From Streptomyces iconiensis (lineage in GTDB: Bacteria; Actinomycetota; Actinomycetes; Streptomycetales; Streptomycetaceae), in NCBI RefSeq assembly GCF_028657195.3, contig NZ_JANCPR020000055.1, positions 1-64,000 of the forward strand: a stretch of 64,000 bases of DNA. The letters are read 5' to 3'. The notes below the pieces were generated by a model that saw only the letters and a program-made list of their open reading frames with translations, had not been told where the DNA came from and did no database searches. Below are positions 24,273-32,917 of this stretch, piece after piece (position 1 is the first letter of the stretch; the number at the start of each line of letters is the position of its first letter). The position numbers and the translations under genes were made by a program.

Positions 24273-24863
24273 TTGGTGCCGGAACTGGTGGACTACGTCG
24301 ATGCGGCCGACCGGCACGTGCGCACGGGCCCGCGCGGCGGCGCACACACCGAGGGTCTCCTCTACCGTGTCGCCGCCACCCTGCTCACCGACCCGTACGG
24401 CCGCGTGCTGGTCTACCGCCGCCCCGAGGACAGCTCCGTACTCCCGGGCCACCACGACGTCCTGGTCGGCGGCTCCGTACGCGCCGGCGAGACCCCCGCA
24501 CAGGCCGCGGCCCGCGAGCTGGCGGAGGAGTTCGGGCCGGGGGCGGCCGAGTGCGGGCAGCGGGCGGAGGACGGCGGCCGGCCGCATGTGATGTGGCGGG
24601 AGCGCGTCGAAGGGCCGGCCGGGCCGTGCTGGCTGACGGTGCACCACGCACGCGTGACGGAGGACGCGCTGCGCCCTGATCCGGAGGAGATCGCCTGGCA
24701 CGGTTTCCTGCCCCCCGAACAGTTGCTGGACGGCGCGCACCCGCGGCCGTTCAACCGCGTCGGCCTGCGCGCGCTGCGCCGCCTCGCCGACGCACCACAG
24801 AACCCACTGGCCCGCCAAGTGAACGCGCTGACCACCTGGGACGGACACAAGAGGCATACATGA
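24273..24863 (+). CDS. Nudix hydrolase, coupled to the terpene cyclase gene
   Basis: The 196-residue protein has a Nudix box GGSVRAGETPAQAAARELAEEFG that fits G-x5-E-x7-REUXEEXG and a conserved IPP-isomerase-like layout (VLVYRRPEDSSVLPGHHDVLVGG). The GTG start has AGGGGG 8 nt upstream. Its TGA stop overlaps the ATG of the cyclase gene, a strong hint that the two act together. Nudix enzymes in plants and fungi hydrolyse prenyl diphosphates to monophosphates or alcohols, so removal of the diphosphate from the cyclised product is a reasonable inference. Nucleotide-sugar or general house-cleaning roles are alternatives. Confidence 0.87.
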   Translation: MVPELVDYVDAADRHVRTGPRGGAHTEGLLYRVAATLLTDPYGRVLVYRRPEDSSVLPGHHDVLVGGSVRAGETPAQAAARELAEEFGPGAAECGQRAEDGGRPHVMWRERVEGPAGPCWLTVHHARVTEDALRPDPEEIAWHGFLPPEQLLDGAHPRPFNRVGLRALRRLADAPQNPLARQVNALTTWDGHKRHT

Positions 24864-26542
24864 TCACAGCCGGACTCACCTCGGACCCACACCCCGCGGA
24901 CTCCCCCCACTTGGACGCTCCCTCCCCGGACGCCCTTTCCCCGGACGGCTCCTCCCCGGTGTCAGCGGCGACCCCAACGACCCCGGCACAACGGGCCTCC
25001 CCGGCGCCCGAACCCCCCGTCTCCGGGCGGCTGCTGGAGGCCCGGGACCGGCTCGCTCGCCGTGTTCTCGCGCGGGTGGGCGCCGACGGGCTGCTGGACG
25101 CGCCCTGCGAGAGCCGCGTACTGGAGTCCGCGCTGCTGCTGCGCCTGGTCATCGGGCTCACCCCGACCGACCCGGCGCGCGACCGGCTGACGCACCACCT
25201 CAAGCACGCTCTCGACACCGCGCCCCCGGACCCGATCCAGCGTGCCGTGGCCAGGGCCGTACTGGGCGAGGTCGTCACCGGCGACGCGGAGACCGAGCGC
25301 GCGCTCTCCCGCTTCGCGCACTTCACGGTGGACCGTAAGCGCACGATGTTCCAGACCCTGCTCGCACACCTGGGCGCCGCACCCTGGCCCCCCGTTCCCC
25401 TGGACGCTTACGAGGCCCGGGGCCAACAGTCCTGGCTCGCCCTGGAGATGGCCGCGCTGAAGATCCTCGCCGTGCAGGGTACGGGCCGCGCCGACGCGCT
25501 CACCCCGCACGACTGGGCAGCGCTCGCACCCGCACTGCGCACGGGTCCCGCCTGGGAGGCCAACAACCTCGCACGCCTGCTCGGCCTGCTCGCGCTGAGC
25601 ACCGACCCCGTACGGCACCCGGAGGTCGCAGCCGCCGTCACGCGAACGGCCCGTGAGCTGCGGCCCGACGGCGGGCTGCCGTTCATCACCGGCATGGACG
25701 TCTTCGCCACGGCCACCGGCGGCCTCGCGCTGACGGCCGCCGGATACGGCGCGCATCCCGCCGTGGCGCGCATGGTGCACGGGCTCGCGGCGCAGCAGCA
25801 CAAGGACGGCGGCTTCGGCTTCACCCGCGGGGTACGCCAGAGCGACGCCGACGACACGGCGTACACCGTGGAGTTCCTGCGCGCCATGGCGCCCGTACGG
25901 CACGCGGCCGTCATCGAGGCGGCCGAGGACTACCTGACGGGGCTCGCCAACGACGACGGCGGCATCCCCACCTTCGCGCGCGGCGTCGACTCCGAGGCCG
26001 CCATGACGGCGGGCGCCGTCAACGCGCTGGCGCCGAGCGCCCGTTGCCGGGAAGCGGTCGAGGCAGCGGCGCGCTTCCTCACCGGAGAGGCCGCCGCCGC
26101 CGCTCTGCACGAACGCAGTTGGAGCCGTAACGTCACCAACGCCGTGCACCGCACCGTCCTCGCGTGCGACTCCCTCACCTCCCTCGCCCCGGGCCCCGTG
26201 CTCCGCGAACGCCTCGCCGCGCTCCGTACCCGGCTGCTCGCGCACCTGCTGGAACACCGGCTGCCCGACGGCGGCTGGGGCCACGAGGACACGGGCCCCA
26301 GCGACCCCATCAGCACCGCCTACGCCACCGTCGCGCTCGCGCGCGCCCCGGGGCATACCGCCGAACTCGGCGCAGCCGTCGACTACCTCGCCGACCGCCA
26401 GCGTCCCGACGGTGGCTTCGACTCCGTCCCCGACCAGGCGGGCCCGCGTCCCCTCCTCTACGACGCCCCCGCACTGGCCGACAACTGCGTCCTCCTGGCC
26501 TGGGGCCATGCCCTGCGCCGCCCCACGACCCCACGCCGATAG
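24860..26542 (+). CDS. Class II (DxDD) terpene cyclase / prenyltransferase-squalene oxidase repeat protein
   Basis: The 560-residue protein has an alpha-alpha-barrel built from repeats (DGGFGFTRG, LPDGGWGHED, PDGGFDSVPD; QW-like) and the catalytic DxDD of class II cyclases as DADD at residues 329-332 (QSDADDTAYT). Its length fits the beta-gamma didomain of bacterial copalyl- and drimenyl-diphosphate synthases (about 500-560). Class II enzymes protonate a terminal alkene to start cyclisation, leaving the diphosphate intact. The N-terminal 55 residues are Pro/Ser-rich and poorly conserved. The substrate chain length cannot be told from sequence. No DDxxD class I motif or prenyl synthase is encoded alongside. 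Confidence 0.8.
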   Translation: MITAGLTSDPHPADSPHLDAPSPDALSPDGSSPVSAATPTTPAQRASPAPEPPVSGRLLEARDRLARRVLARVGADGLLDAPCESRVLESALLLRLVIGLTPTDPARDRLTHHLKHALDTAPPDPIQRAVARAVLGEVVTGDAETERALSRFAHFTVDRKRTMFQTLLAHLGAAPWPPVPLDAYEARGQQSWLALEMAALKILAVQGTGRADALTPHDWAALAPALRTGPAWEANNLARLLGLLALSTDPVRHPEVAAAVTRTARELRPDGGLPFITGMDVFATATGGLALTAAGYGAHPAVARMVHGLAAQQHKDGGFGFTRGVRQSDADDTAYTVEFLRAMAPVRHAAVIEAAEDYLTGLANDDGGIPTFARGVDSEAAMTAGAVNALAPSARCREAVEAAARFLTGEAAAAALHERSWSRNVTNAVHRTVLACDSLTSLAPGPVLRERLAALRTRLLAHLLEHRLPDGGWGHEDTGPSDPISTAYATVALARAPGHTAELGAAVDYLADRQRPDGGFDSVPDQAGPRPLLYDAPALADNCVLLAWGHALRRPTTPRR

Positions 26543-26779
26543 TCCGCACCCACCCCGAACTCCCGTGCCCCCGAAGCCCGTCCGGCGCCACGTCGCCGCA
26601 CGCGCGGTGCCGCCCCGTGCGGTTGCCGCCCCGCGCGGTGCTGCCCCAAGGACCGTCACTGCGCCGTCCCCGTGTCGGTCCGCTCACCACTCCCGCGAGT
26701 GAAGCTCTTCACTCTTCCGAAGGGCAGGGCGCGGAAGGGCGGTTGGCGGGAGGGGGGTCTTTGCTGTGATGGCCCGGTT

Positions 26780-28381
26780 ATGCCCCTTGTTCCCGCGCCT
26801 GCCCCGGGCGGGCTCCCCCTCCTCGGACATGCGCCGCAGATGCTGCGGCGACGGCTCGCCTTTCTGGAGTCCCTGCGCGAGCTGGGCCCCGCCGCCACCA
26901 TCCGGCTCGGTCGCGGCACGGTCACCGTGCTCAACGACCACCGGCTGGTGCGCGACGTCCTGTCCGCGCGTGCGGGGGACTTCGGCCTCAGTCCGCACTT
27001 CCGCGTGATGAAACGGATCATCGGCAACGGCCTGCTGGCCACCGACGGTTCCTTCCACAGACGGCAGCGCAAGCTGTTGATGCCCGCGCTGCGGCAGTCC
27101 CGTATGCGCGCGTACGCCGAGATCATGTCGGACCTCGCCCAACGGCACCTCGACGGGCTGCGCGGCACGGCGCAACCCGTTGACGTCGACCGGATATTGA
27201 TGGCGCTCGCCACGGAGACGGTCACGCGCTGTCTGTTCTCCACGGGCGTCGCCCAGCACCAGGTCGACAGGGTCGCGGAAGCGGTGCCCGTCCTCATGGA
27301 GTGGGCGGGCAGCAGGGGCATGGACCCCACAGGGCTGCTCGCGAAGCTCCCCACGCCCCTCAACCGCCGCTTCCGCGACGGCATGTCGGCGCTCGACACC
27401 CTCGTCGGCGGTCTGATCGCGGAACGGTGCGCGGGCAACGGCCGCGTGCGGACGGACGAGGACCGCGAGGCCGGCGAGGACAGCGGGGTCGGTGAGGACA
27501 GCAAGGACCGGAATGACGACGGCGTCCGCGACGGGCGCGGGGACCGTGACGAGGTCGGTGATCCCGAGGGGCGCGGTGTCTCAGATGCCGCCGCCGGTGT
27601 CACCGGTCCCGCCGGCACCGAAGGACGCGTCGAGCAGGGCGACCTGCTCGACGCCATGCTCCGGGCCACCGACGCCGCGACGGGCGAGCGGATGCCCGAG
27701 CGGCAGGTGCACGACGAGGCGATGTCGTTCCTGATCGCCAGTACCGAGTCCGTCTCCCGCACCCTCACCTGGGCACTCCACCTGCTCGCCCGTGATCCGG
27801 ACGTACGCGCGAAGCTGCACGCCGAGGTGGACGCGGTGCTCGCGGGGCGCACGGCCCGCTGGGAGGACATTCCGCGGCTCCCGTACACCCGGCACGTGCT
27901 CAGCGAGGTGCTGCGGCTGTATCCGCCGGGCTACCTCATTTCGCGTACGGCGGCGCGCGACACCGTCGTACGGGCCGAGGGCGCGGGCGAACTGCCGCTC
28001 GCGGAGGGCGCGATGGTGATGTTCTCGTACTACGCGCTCCAGCGTGACCCCCGGCTCTTCCCCGAGCCCGGCGCCTTCAGGCCCGAGCGCTGGGAGAGCG
28101 GGGAGGCGGCGTGCCCAGGAGGGGCGGCGCGGCAGGCGTTCCTGCCGTTCGGGCTCGGACCGCACGGCTGTCTCGGCGAGGGCTTCGCCTGGACCGAGAT
28201 GACGCTCGTGCTCGCCTCCCTCGCCGCGCGCTGGGAGCTGCGCGCTGTGGGCGAGGAGCCGCCGCGCGCGGTCGCCGCCTTCTCGTTGAGCTTCGACGAC
28301 GCCCGGATGACGGCCGTGCCCCGTGTGCCGGGCCCGCGCGGCGAAGCGCCCCGGTGTCCGACCGCGGCGCCACACCCATAA
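26780..28381 (+). CDS. Cytochrome P450 with acidic insertion
   Basis: The 533-residue P450 has PGGLPLLGHAPQM at the N-terminus, ASTESVSRTL (I-helix, Ser in place of the usual Thr), EVLRLYPPGYL (ExxR) and haem loop FGLGPHGCLG (H replaces the common R). Between the H and I helices, roughly residues 221-290, lies a hydrophilic D/G/R/E-rich insertion with repeated GED and GD motifs, absent from relatives of usual length. ATG 26780 starts the P450 fold; upstream codons are non-conserved. It lies 237 bp after the cyclase gene and 24 bp before the ACP gene, so it leads the ACP-KS-acyltransferase unit. Confidence 0.87.
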   Translation: MPLVPAPAPGGLPLLGHAPQMLRRRLAFLESLRELGPAATIRLGRGTVTVLNDHRLVRDVLSARAGDFGLSPHFRVMKRIIGNGLLATDGSFHRRQRKLLMPALRQSRMRAYAEIMSDLAQRHLDGLRGTAQPVDVDRILMALATETVTRCLFSTGVAQHQVDRVAEAVPVLMEWAGSRGMDPTGLLAKLPTPLNRRFRDGMSALDTLVGGLIAERCAGNGRVRTDEDREAGEDSGVGEDSKDRNDDGVRDGRGDRDEVGDPEGRGVSDAAAGVTGPAGTEGRVEQGDLLDAMLRATDAATGERMPERQVHDEAMSFLIASTESVSRTLTWALHLLARDPDVRAKLHAEVDAVLAGRTARWEDIPRLPYTRHVLSEVLRLYPPGYLISRTAARDTVVRAEGAGELPLAEGAMVMFSYYALQRDPRLFPEPGAFRPERWESGEAACPGGAARQAFLPFGLGPHGCLGEGFAWTEMTLVLASLAARWELRAVGEEPPRAVAAFSLSFDDARMTAVPRVPGPRGEAPRCPTAAPHP

Positions 28382-28405
28382 CCCCCACCCCCACAGGGAA
28401 GTGAC

Positions 28406-28675
28406 ATGACCGTCGAGGAACTCAAAAGCGTGCTGGTGTCCATGGGAGTGGACGGAGAGCTCGTCACTCCGGACGCCGTACGGGAGGAGGTGGACCTGGA
28501 CTCGCTGGGCCTGGCGGAGCTGGCGCTCGTCATGAACCGCGAGAAGGGCATCCCCGTCACCGAGGACGAGCTGTCCTCCACCGTCACCGTCGCCGACATC
28601 GCCGCGCTCCTCACGGACGCGGCGGAGCGCACGGGCGTGCACACAGGTGTGCACACGGCGGGCGGTACCGCGTGA
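28406..28675 (+). CDS. Acyl carrier protein
   Basis: The 89-residue acidic helical protein has the phosphopantetheine site VDLDSLGLAEL (DSL, Ser at about 33) and the usual four-helix layout. The C-terminal 20 residues (after TDAAERTG) are a non-conserved tail. It should carry an acyl chain on a 4'-phosphopantetheine arm for the adjacent ketosynthase, whose GTG start overlaps its stop by 4 nt. No phosphopantetheinyl transferase is encoded in the window. Confidence 0.9.
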   Translation: MTVEELKSVLVSMGVDGELVTPDAVREEVDLDSLGLAELALVMNREKGIPVTEDELSSTVTVADIAALLTDAAERTGVHTGVHTAGGTA

Positions 28676-29952
28676 GGGGCGAGGACAGGCGGGGCGGTGC
28701 CGCGCACGCGGTCGGCATCACCGGTATGGGCCTGTTCACCCCGGCGGGCGACGGTACGGAGGCGACCTGGTCGCGGGTGTGCGAGGGCACGCCGACCGCG
28801 GTGTTCGCCGAGGGTTTCGGGCCTGAAGGCCGGTCACCGGTGTCACCGCATCCGCACATCGGCTGCCCCGCACCCGGCTTCGACCCCGCACGGCTGGGCG
28901 CCGCACGCCCGCGAAGGCCGGACCGTACCGTGCAGCTCGCGCTGCTCGCGGCGGCCGAGGCGGTGCACGACGCGGGGTGGGCGGACCCGGCGCTGCCCGA
29001 GCCGCCCGACTGGGGCGGGGCGCGGGTCGCGGTCGTCATGGGCTGCGGCGCCTCGGGCGCGCACACGCAGGAGACCGAGTGGCGCGCGCTCGCCGAGCGG
29101 GGGCCGACCGGGATGTCGCCGTACGCGGTGCCGAGTTCGCTGGGCAACTCTGCTGCGGCGCAGCTCTCCCTCGCGCTGGGCGCCGAGGGCACCTGCTTCA
29201 CCGTCAACACCGCCTGTGCGGCCGGGGCCACGGCGGTGGGCACCGCCATGGACCTGCTGGCGCTCGGCCGCTGCGACATCGCCGTCGCCGGCGGCGCCGA
29301 CGCGGGGCTCACACCGTTCTACGTCGCGGGCTTCGACCGGATCAGGGCGCTGTCCCGGCGGTACGCCGAACCGGCAGCCGCCTCACGCCCGTTCGACGCC
29401 GACCGCGACGGCTTCGTCATCGGCGAGGGCGCCGGAGTGCTCGTCCTGGAGCGGCTGGCCGACGCGAGGGCACGCGGCGCACGCGTGCACGCCCGGCTGG
29501 TGGGGTACGGCGCGGCGGGCGACGCACACCACCCGGTCAAGCCACGGCAGGACGGTGCGGGGATCGCGGCTGCCGTGCGTGAGGCGCTCCTCCAGGTGGG
29601 CGCGGGGCCCGACGAGGTCGGCCATGTGAACGCGCACGCCACCGGCACCCCGCTCGGCGACAGCGTGGAGGCGGGCGCACTGGCCAGGCTGCTGCCGCAC
29701 GGCCCTCCGGTCTCCTCGACCAAGGGCGTCACCGGGCATCTGCTCGGCGCCGCGGGAGCGGTGGAGGCGGCGCTCGCCGCGCTCGCGGTCGCGCGGGCCA
29801 CGGTGCCGCCGAACGCCAACCTCACCGAGCCTTCACCGGAGTTCGACCTGCGGCTGCCGACCCGCGCGCTCGACCACAAGACCGGCCTCGCGCTGTCCGT
29901 CTCGGCGGGCTTCGGCGGCCACAACGCCGCGCTCGCCCTCGCCCCCGCCTGA
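28672..29952 (+). CDS. Beta-ketoacyl-ACP synthase (FabF-type ketosynthase)
   Basis: The 426-residue enzyme has the complete active site: Cys in VNTACAAG, His in NAHATGTPLGDS, and STKGVTGHLLGAAG with the second His and Lys. It should therefore condense a malonyl unit with an acyl primer; it is not a chain-length factor. The start GTG overlaps the ACP stop (GTGA), giving translational coupling. The pair is discrete from any fatty-acid or PKS operon and sits in the terpene cluster. The gene may extend or activate an acyl chain that is later transferred. Confidence 0.92.
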   Translation: MRGEDRRGGAAHAVGITGMGLFTPAGDGTEATWSRVCEGTPTAVFAEGFGPEGRSPVSPHPHIGCPAPGFDPARLGAARPRRPDRTVQLALLAAAEAVHDAGWADPALPEPPDWGGARVAVVMGCGASGAHTQETEWRALAERGPTGMSPYAVPSSLGNSAAAQLSLALGAEGTCFTVNTACAAGATAVGTAMDLLALGRCDIAVAGGADAGLTPFYVAGFDRIRALSRRYAEPAAASRPFDADRDGFVIGEGAGVLVLERLADARARGARVHARLVGYGAAGDAHHPVKPRQDGAGIAAAVREALLQVGAGPDEVGHVNAHATGTPLGDSVEAGALARLLPHGPPVSSTKGVTGHLLGAAGAVEAALAALAVARATVPPNANLTEPSPEFDLRLPTRALDHKTGLALSVSAGFGGHNAALALAPA

Positions 29953-29982
29953 GCCCCACCGCCTCCGCGAGAACGGACAGTC

Positions 29983-31281
29983 ATGCCCGAAGCCCTGCGG
30001 CCTCTGCGGCCCGCAGCCTCACTGACCGCACCGCGGCCCCTGTCGGTACGGGACCGGCTCATTCTCGACATCGCGCGCCGCGGCCCCGACAGCTCGCTCC
30101 ATCTGGGTGGGCTGCTGCTCTTCGACGGGCCGGCGCCGACAACGGACGAGCTGGCCGCGCACCTGGCATCCCGGGTGCTGGCGGCGCCCGAGCTGACCTA
30201 CCGGCTCGCGGCCGACGACCGGCTGCCCGCCTGGGCACCCGATCCGGCCTTCGACGTGAGCCGCCACATCCACCGGGTCACCGTCCCCGGCAGCGTGCCG
30301 CGCATGCCGGACGCGACGCTGCGCGCCGTGCTCGACCAGCCGCTCGACAGGGACAGACCGCTGTGGGGCATCTGGCTCGTGCAGGGCGAGGGTGACGGGT
30401 TCGCGCTCTGTTACCGCGCCCATCACGCGTTCCAGGACGGGCGCGCGGCTGCCGAGACGCTCGGATGCCTCTTCGGCCCTCCCGCCCAGCAGCGGGGCGC
30501 GCCCAAGGCGGCCCAGCTCGTCCCCGCCGCCACCCGCGGCGACTGGGGGCTGACGGTGCTCAAGGACCTGCTGCCGCCCGTACGTCCCGCCGCGCGCTGG
30601 CCCGCGCTCTCGGCCGCCACCGGCGCGGGGCGTACGGGCGTCACGGCGAGCTGCGACCTCGCCCCGCTGCACGCGATCTCCCGTACGACGCGGGCCACCG
30701 TCACCCAGATCTGCCTGGCAGCCGTCACGGGCGCGCTGCGTGCCTGGCACCCGGAGACCTGGGCCGCCGCGCCGGGGCGCAGCCTGCGTGCCACGTTCGC
30801 GATCAGCCTCCGTACGGCCGACGATCCGCTGCGGCTGCTCGGCAACCACGGCGGGGTGGCGACCGTGCCGCTGCCGTGCGGGGAACCCTCGCCGCTGCGG
30901 CACCTCAGCCTGCTCCAGCGCGAGGTGACCCAGCCGCGGCTCGCGGCGCTGGGGCGGCGCCACCGGGTGCTCTTCGACCGGCTGCCGTACTGGTGCGGGC
31001 GGCTCGGCCTCAACCGGGGCATCGACCCGCGCTATGTGCCGCTCACGCTCGCCGACGTGCGCACCCGTTCGCGGCTCAGCTGGGCGGGGCAGGCGCCGGT
31101 CGCGCTCTTCCCCGTACCGGTCTCGGTGCCGGGCCAGCCGCTCTTCGTCGCCTGGACCACCTTCGGCGGACGGCTGCATGTGACGTTCGTCGGCGACGCG
31201 GCCGTGCCGGGCCTTGAGGGGCTGCCCGCGCTGTGGCGCTCGGGCCTGGCGGCCCTGGGGGAGAGGGCACGCGAAGGATGA
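29983..31281 (+). CDS. Wax-ester-synthase/DGAT-type acyltransferase (condensation-like)
   Basis: The 432-residue protein has the chloramphenicol-acetyltransferase/condensation fold and the catalytic motif HHAFQDG (HHxxxDG) near residue 147, preceded by RDRPLWGIWLVQG. Later motifs (LRATFAISLRTADDPLRLLGNHGG and PLPCGEPSPLRHL) match the WS/DGAT family, whose NH-G-G region binds acyl-CoA. Enzymes of this type esterify an alcohol with an acyl thioester. Downstream of an ACP-KS pair and a terpene cyclase, it may acylate an oxygenated terpenoid. No membrane segment is apparent. Confidence 0.8.
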   Translation: MPEALRPLRPAASLTAPRPLSVRDRLILDIARRGPDSSLHLGGLLLFDGPAPTTDELAAHLASRVLAAPELTYRLAADDRLPAWAPDPAFDVSRHIHRVTVPGSVPRMPDATLRAVLDQPLDRDRPLWGIWLVQGEGDGFALCYRAHHAFQDGRAAAETLGCLFGPPAQQRGAPKAAQLVPAATRGDWGLTVLKDLLPPVRPAARWPALSAATGAGRTGVTASCDLAPLHAISRTTRATVTQICLAAVTGALRAWHPETWAAAPGRSLRATFAISLRTADDPLRLLGNHGGVATVPLPCGEPSPLRHLSLLQREVTQPRLAALGRRHRVLFDRLPYWCGRLGLNRGIDPRYVPLTLADVRTRSRLSWAGQAPVALFPVPVSVPGQPLFVAWTTFGGRLHVTFVGDAAVPGLEGLPALWRSGLAALGERAREG

Positions 31282-31307
31282 CGCGCCGGGGGTGAGCCCG
31301 ACTGGCC

Positions 31308-32552
31308 GTGCTGCCCCGCACACGTCAGATTGGGACAGTGCGGGAGAAAACAGGTGACAACGGCAACCCCCTCAGAAGGCACTCCGGCAAGCATGTCGTG
31401 GCGCCCACGGGCGTACTGGGCGGCAGGCGGGGACGGTATGTGCGGCTGGTCCCCGCCGCGCTGATCGTCCTCGGGACCCTCATCGAACTGACGGCGGCCG
31501 GCGATGTCACCGTCTCGGCCCTCTTCGCCGCCGCGCCCGTCGTGGCCGCCGCGCTCCAGTCGGCCCGCGCCACCCTGATCACCGGCATCCTCGCGACCTG
31601 TGCGATCGCGGCGCTGTCCCGCTTCTACGAGGGCATGGCCGGGCTGGAGTCCGAGGCCAGGGTGCTGACCGTGGTGACCGTCTCCGTGATCGCGATGGGC
31701 GTCAACGCCATCCTGCGCCGCAGCGTCACGGAGCTGGCCTCCGTCCGCACCGTCGCCGAGGCCGTCCAGCTCGCGGTGCTGCCGGGCCCGCCTACCCGTA
31801 TCGGTGACCTCGCGGTGGCCACGCACTACCGCGCCGCGCAGGCCGACGCCCGTATCGGCGGAGACTTCTACGCCGTCGAAGAGACCCCGCACGGCCTCCG
31901 GCTCCTCCTCGGCGATGTGCGCGGCAAGGGGCTCGGCGCCGTCAGGGCCGTCGTCATCGTGGTCGGTGCCTTCCGCGAGGCCGCCGAACAGGAGGCCACG
32001 CTCGCCGGGGTGGCCGCACGGCTCGACAAGGCGCTCCAGCGCGAGGGCAAAAGGCAGCGCGGCGCCGCCGAGTCCGAGGGGTTCACCACCGCCGTGCTCG
32101 TGGAGATCCCCGACGCCACGCAACCACCCGACCCGGGCGACGGCTCACGCACCCTGCGCCTGGTCAACCGGGGCCATCCCGGGCCGATCCTGCTCGACGA
32201 CGGCCAGGTATCCGTCCTGGAGGCGGCCGTACCCGCACTGCCGTTGGGCATGACCGAACTGGGCGTATGGCCCGACCGCACCGAGGAGTTCCGCTTCCCG
32301 CCCGGCGCCTTTCTTCTCCTCTACACCGACGGCCTGTCCGAGGCACGCGACGAGGAAGGCGCCTTCTACGAGCCGCACGCCCGGCTGGCAGGCCGCCATT
32401 TCCCGGGCCCCGACCGGCTGTTGGGCATGCTCGTCGAGGATGTCGCCGCCCATACGGGAGGCACGGCCGAGGACGACATGGCGCTGCTCGCGCTCGCCCA
32501 CGGAAGCGATTCCTCCGTCACGGTACGGAGCGGTAAGGGCCAACCCGGGTGA
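31308..32552 (+). CDS. Membrane-bound SpoIIE-type PP2C phosphatase
   Basis: The 414-residue protein has about four hydrophobic helices (roughly residues 45-150) followed by a SpoIIE/RsbU phosphatase domain (about 170-400) with GGDFY, GDVRGKGLGAV, RGHPGPIL, YTDGLSEARD and DDMALL. Such phosphatases usually act on anti-sigma-factor antagonists; there is no PAS, GAF or kinase domain here. GTG 31308 follows a GGGGGTGAG box; a GTG at 31338 is an alternative. It lies 26 bp from the acyltransferase gene but probably belongs to a different function. Confidence 0.88.
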   Translation: MLPRTRQIGTVREKTGDNGNPLRRHSGKHVVAPTGVLGGRRGRYVRLVPAALIVLGTLIELTAAGDVTVSALFAAAPVVAAALQSARATLITGILATCAIAALSRFYEGMAGLESEARVLTVVTVSVIAMGVNAILRRSVTELASVRTVAEAVQLAVLPGPPTRIGDLAVATHYRAAQADARIGGDFYAVEETPHGLRLLLGDVRGKGLGAVRAVVIVVGAFREAAEQEATLAGVAARLDKALQREGKRQRGAAESEGFTTAVLVEIPDATQPPDPGDGSRTLRLVNRGHPGPILLDDGQVSVLEAAVPALPLGMTELGVWPDRTEEFRFPPGAFLLLYTDGLSEARDEEGAFYEPHARLAGRHFPGPDRLLGMLVEDVAAHTGGTAEDDMALLALAHGSDSSVTVRSGKGQPG

Positions 32553-32703
32553 CCGGGCATCCCAATTGACCCGCCATCAACCGAAAAGCGTTGGCCAGTG
32601 TGACTACAAATTAGCGGGAACAGCTTGGAATCACGGGCGCGCTTCTATTAACGTCCGATAACGCAGCGCGGTCGTCACTGTCGTCACGAGAGACGGCACC
32701 GTG

Positions 32704-32892
32704 CGCCGTCGCCGAATCCCGTACGTACGGCACCACGAGCCACAACTCGCCGGAGCCGCACCGTGGGAACCGGGGAACCACCCCTTCTCGTCACGCCATG
32801 ACGGGAAGGACGGGGTGAATCGGGCAGCCTCGCGAGAGGACGCCGGTAGGAGACCTTCCTGCTCCGAACCCGTCAGCTAACCCGGTAGGCGA
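32704..32892 (+). promoter_or_regulatory. c-di-AMP (ydaO/yuaA) riboswitch
   Basis: The leader of the M23 peptidase gene holds the conserved ydaO blocks in order: CGCCGAATCCCGTA (32711-32724), GGGAACCGGGGAACCACC (32765-32782), GGGGTGAATCGGGC (32812-32825), GGTAGGAGACC (32845-32855), GCTCCGAACCCGTCAGCTAA (32861-32880) and CCCGGTAGGCG (32881-32891). In actinobacteria this class switches off cell-wall hydrolase genes when c-di-AMP binds. The aptamer ends about 25 nt before the GTG start. An expression platform (terminator) is not obvious by eye. Confidence 0.93.
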
Positions 32893-32917
32893 GAGGAAGG
32901 AAAGGAGAACGCCACCC

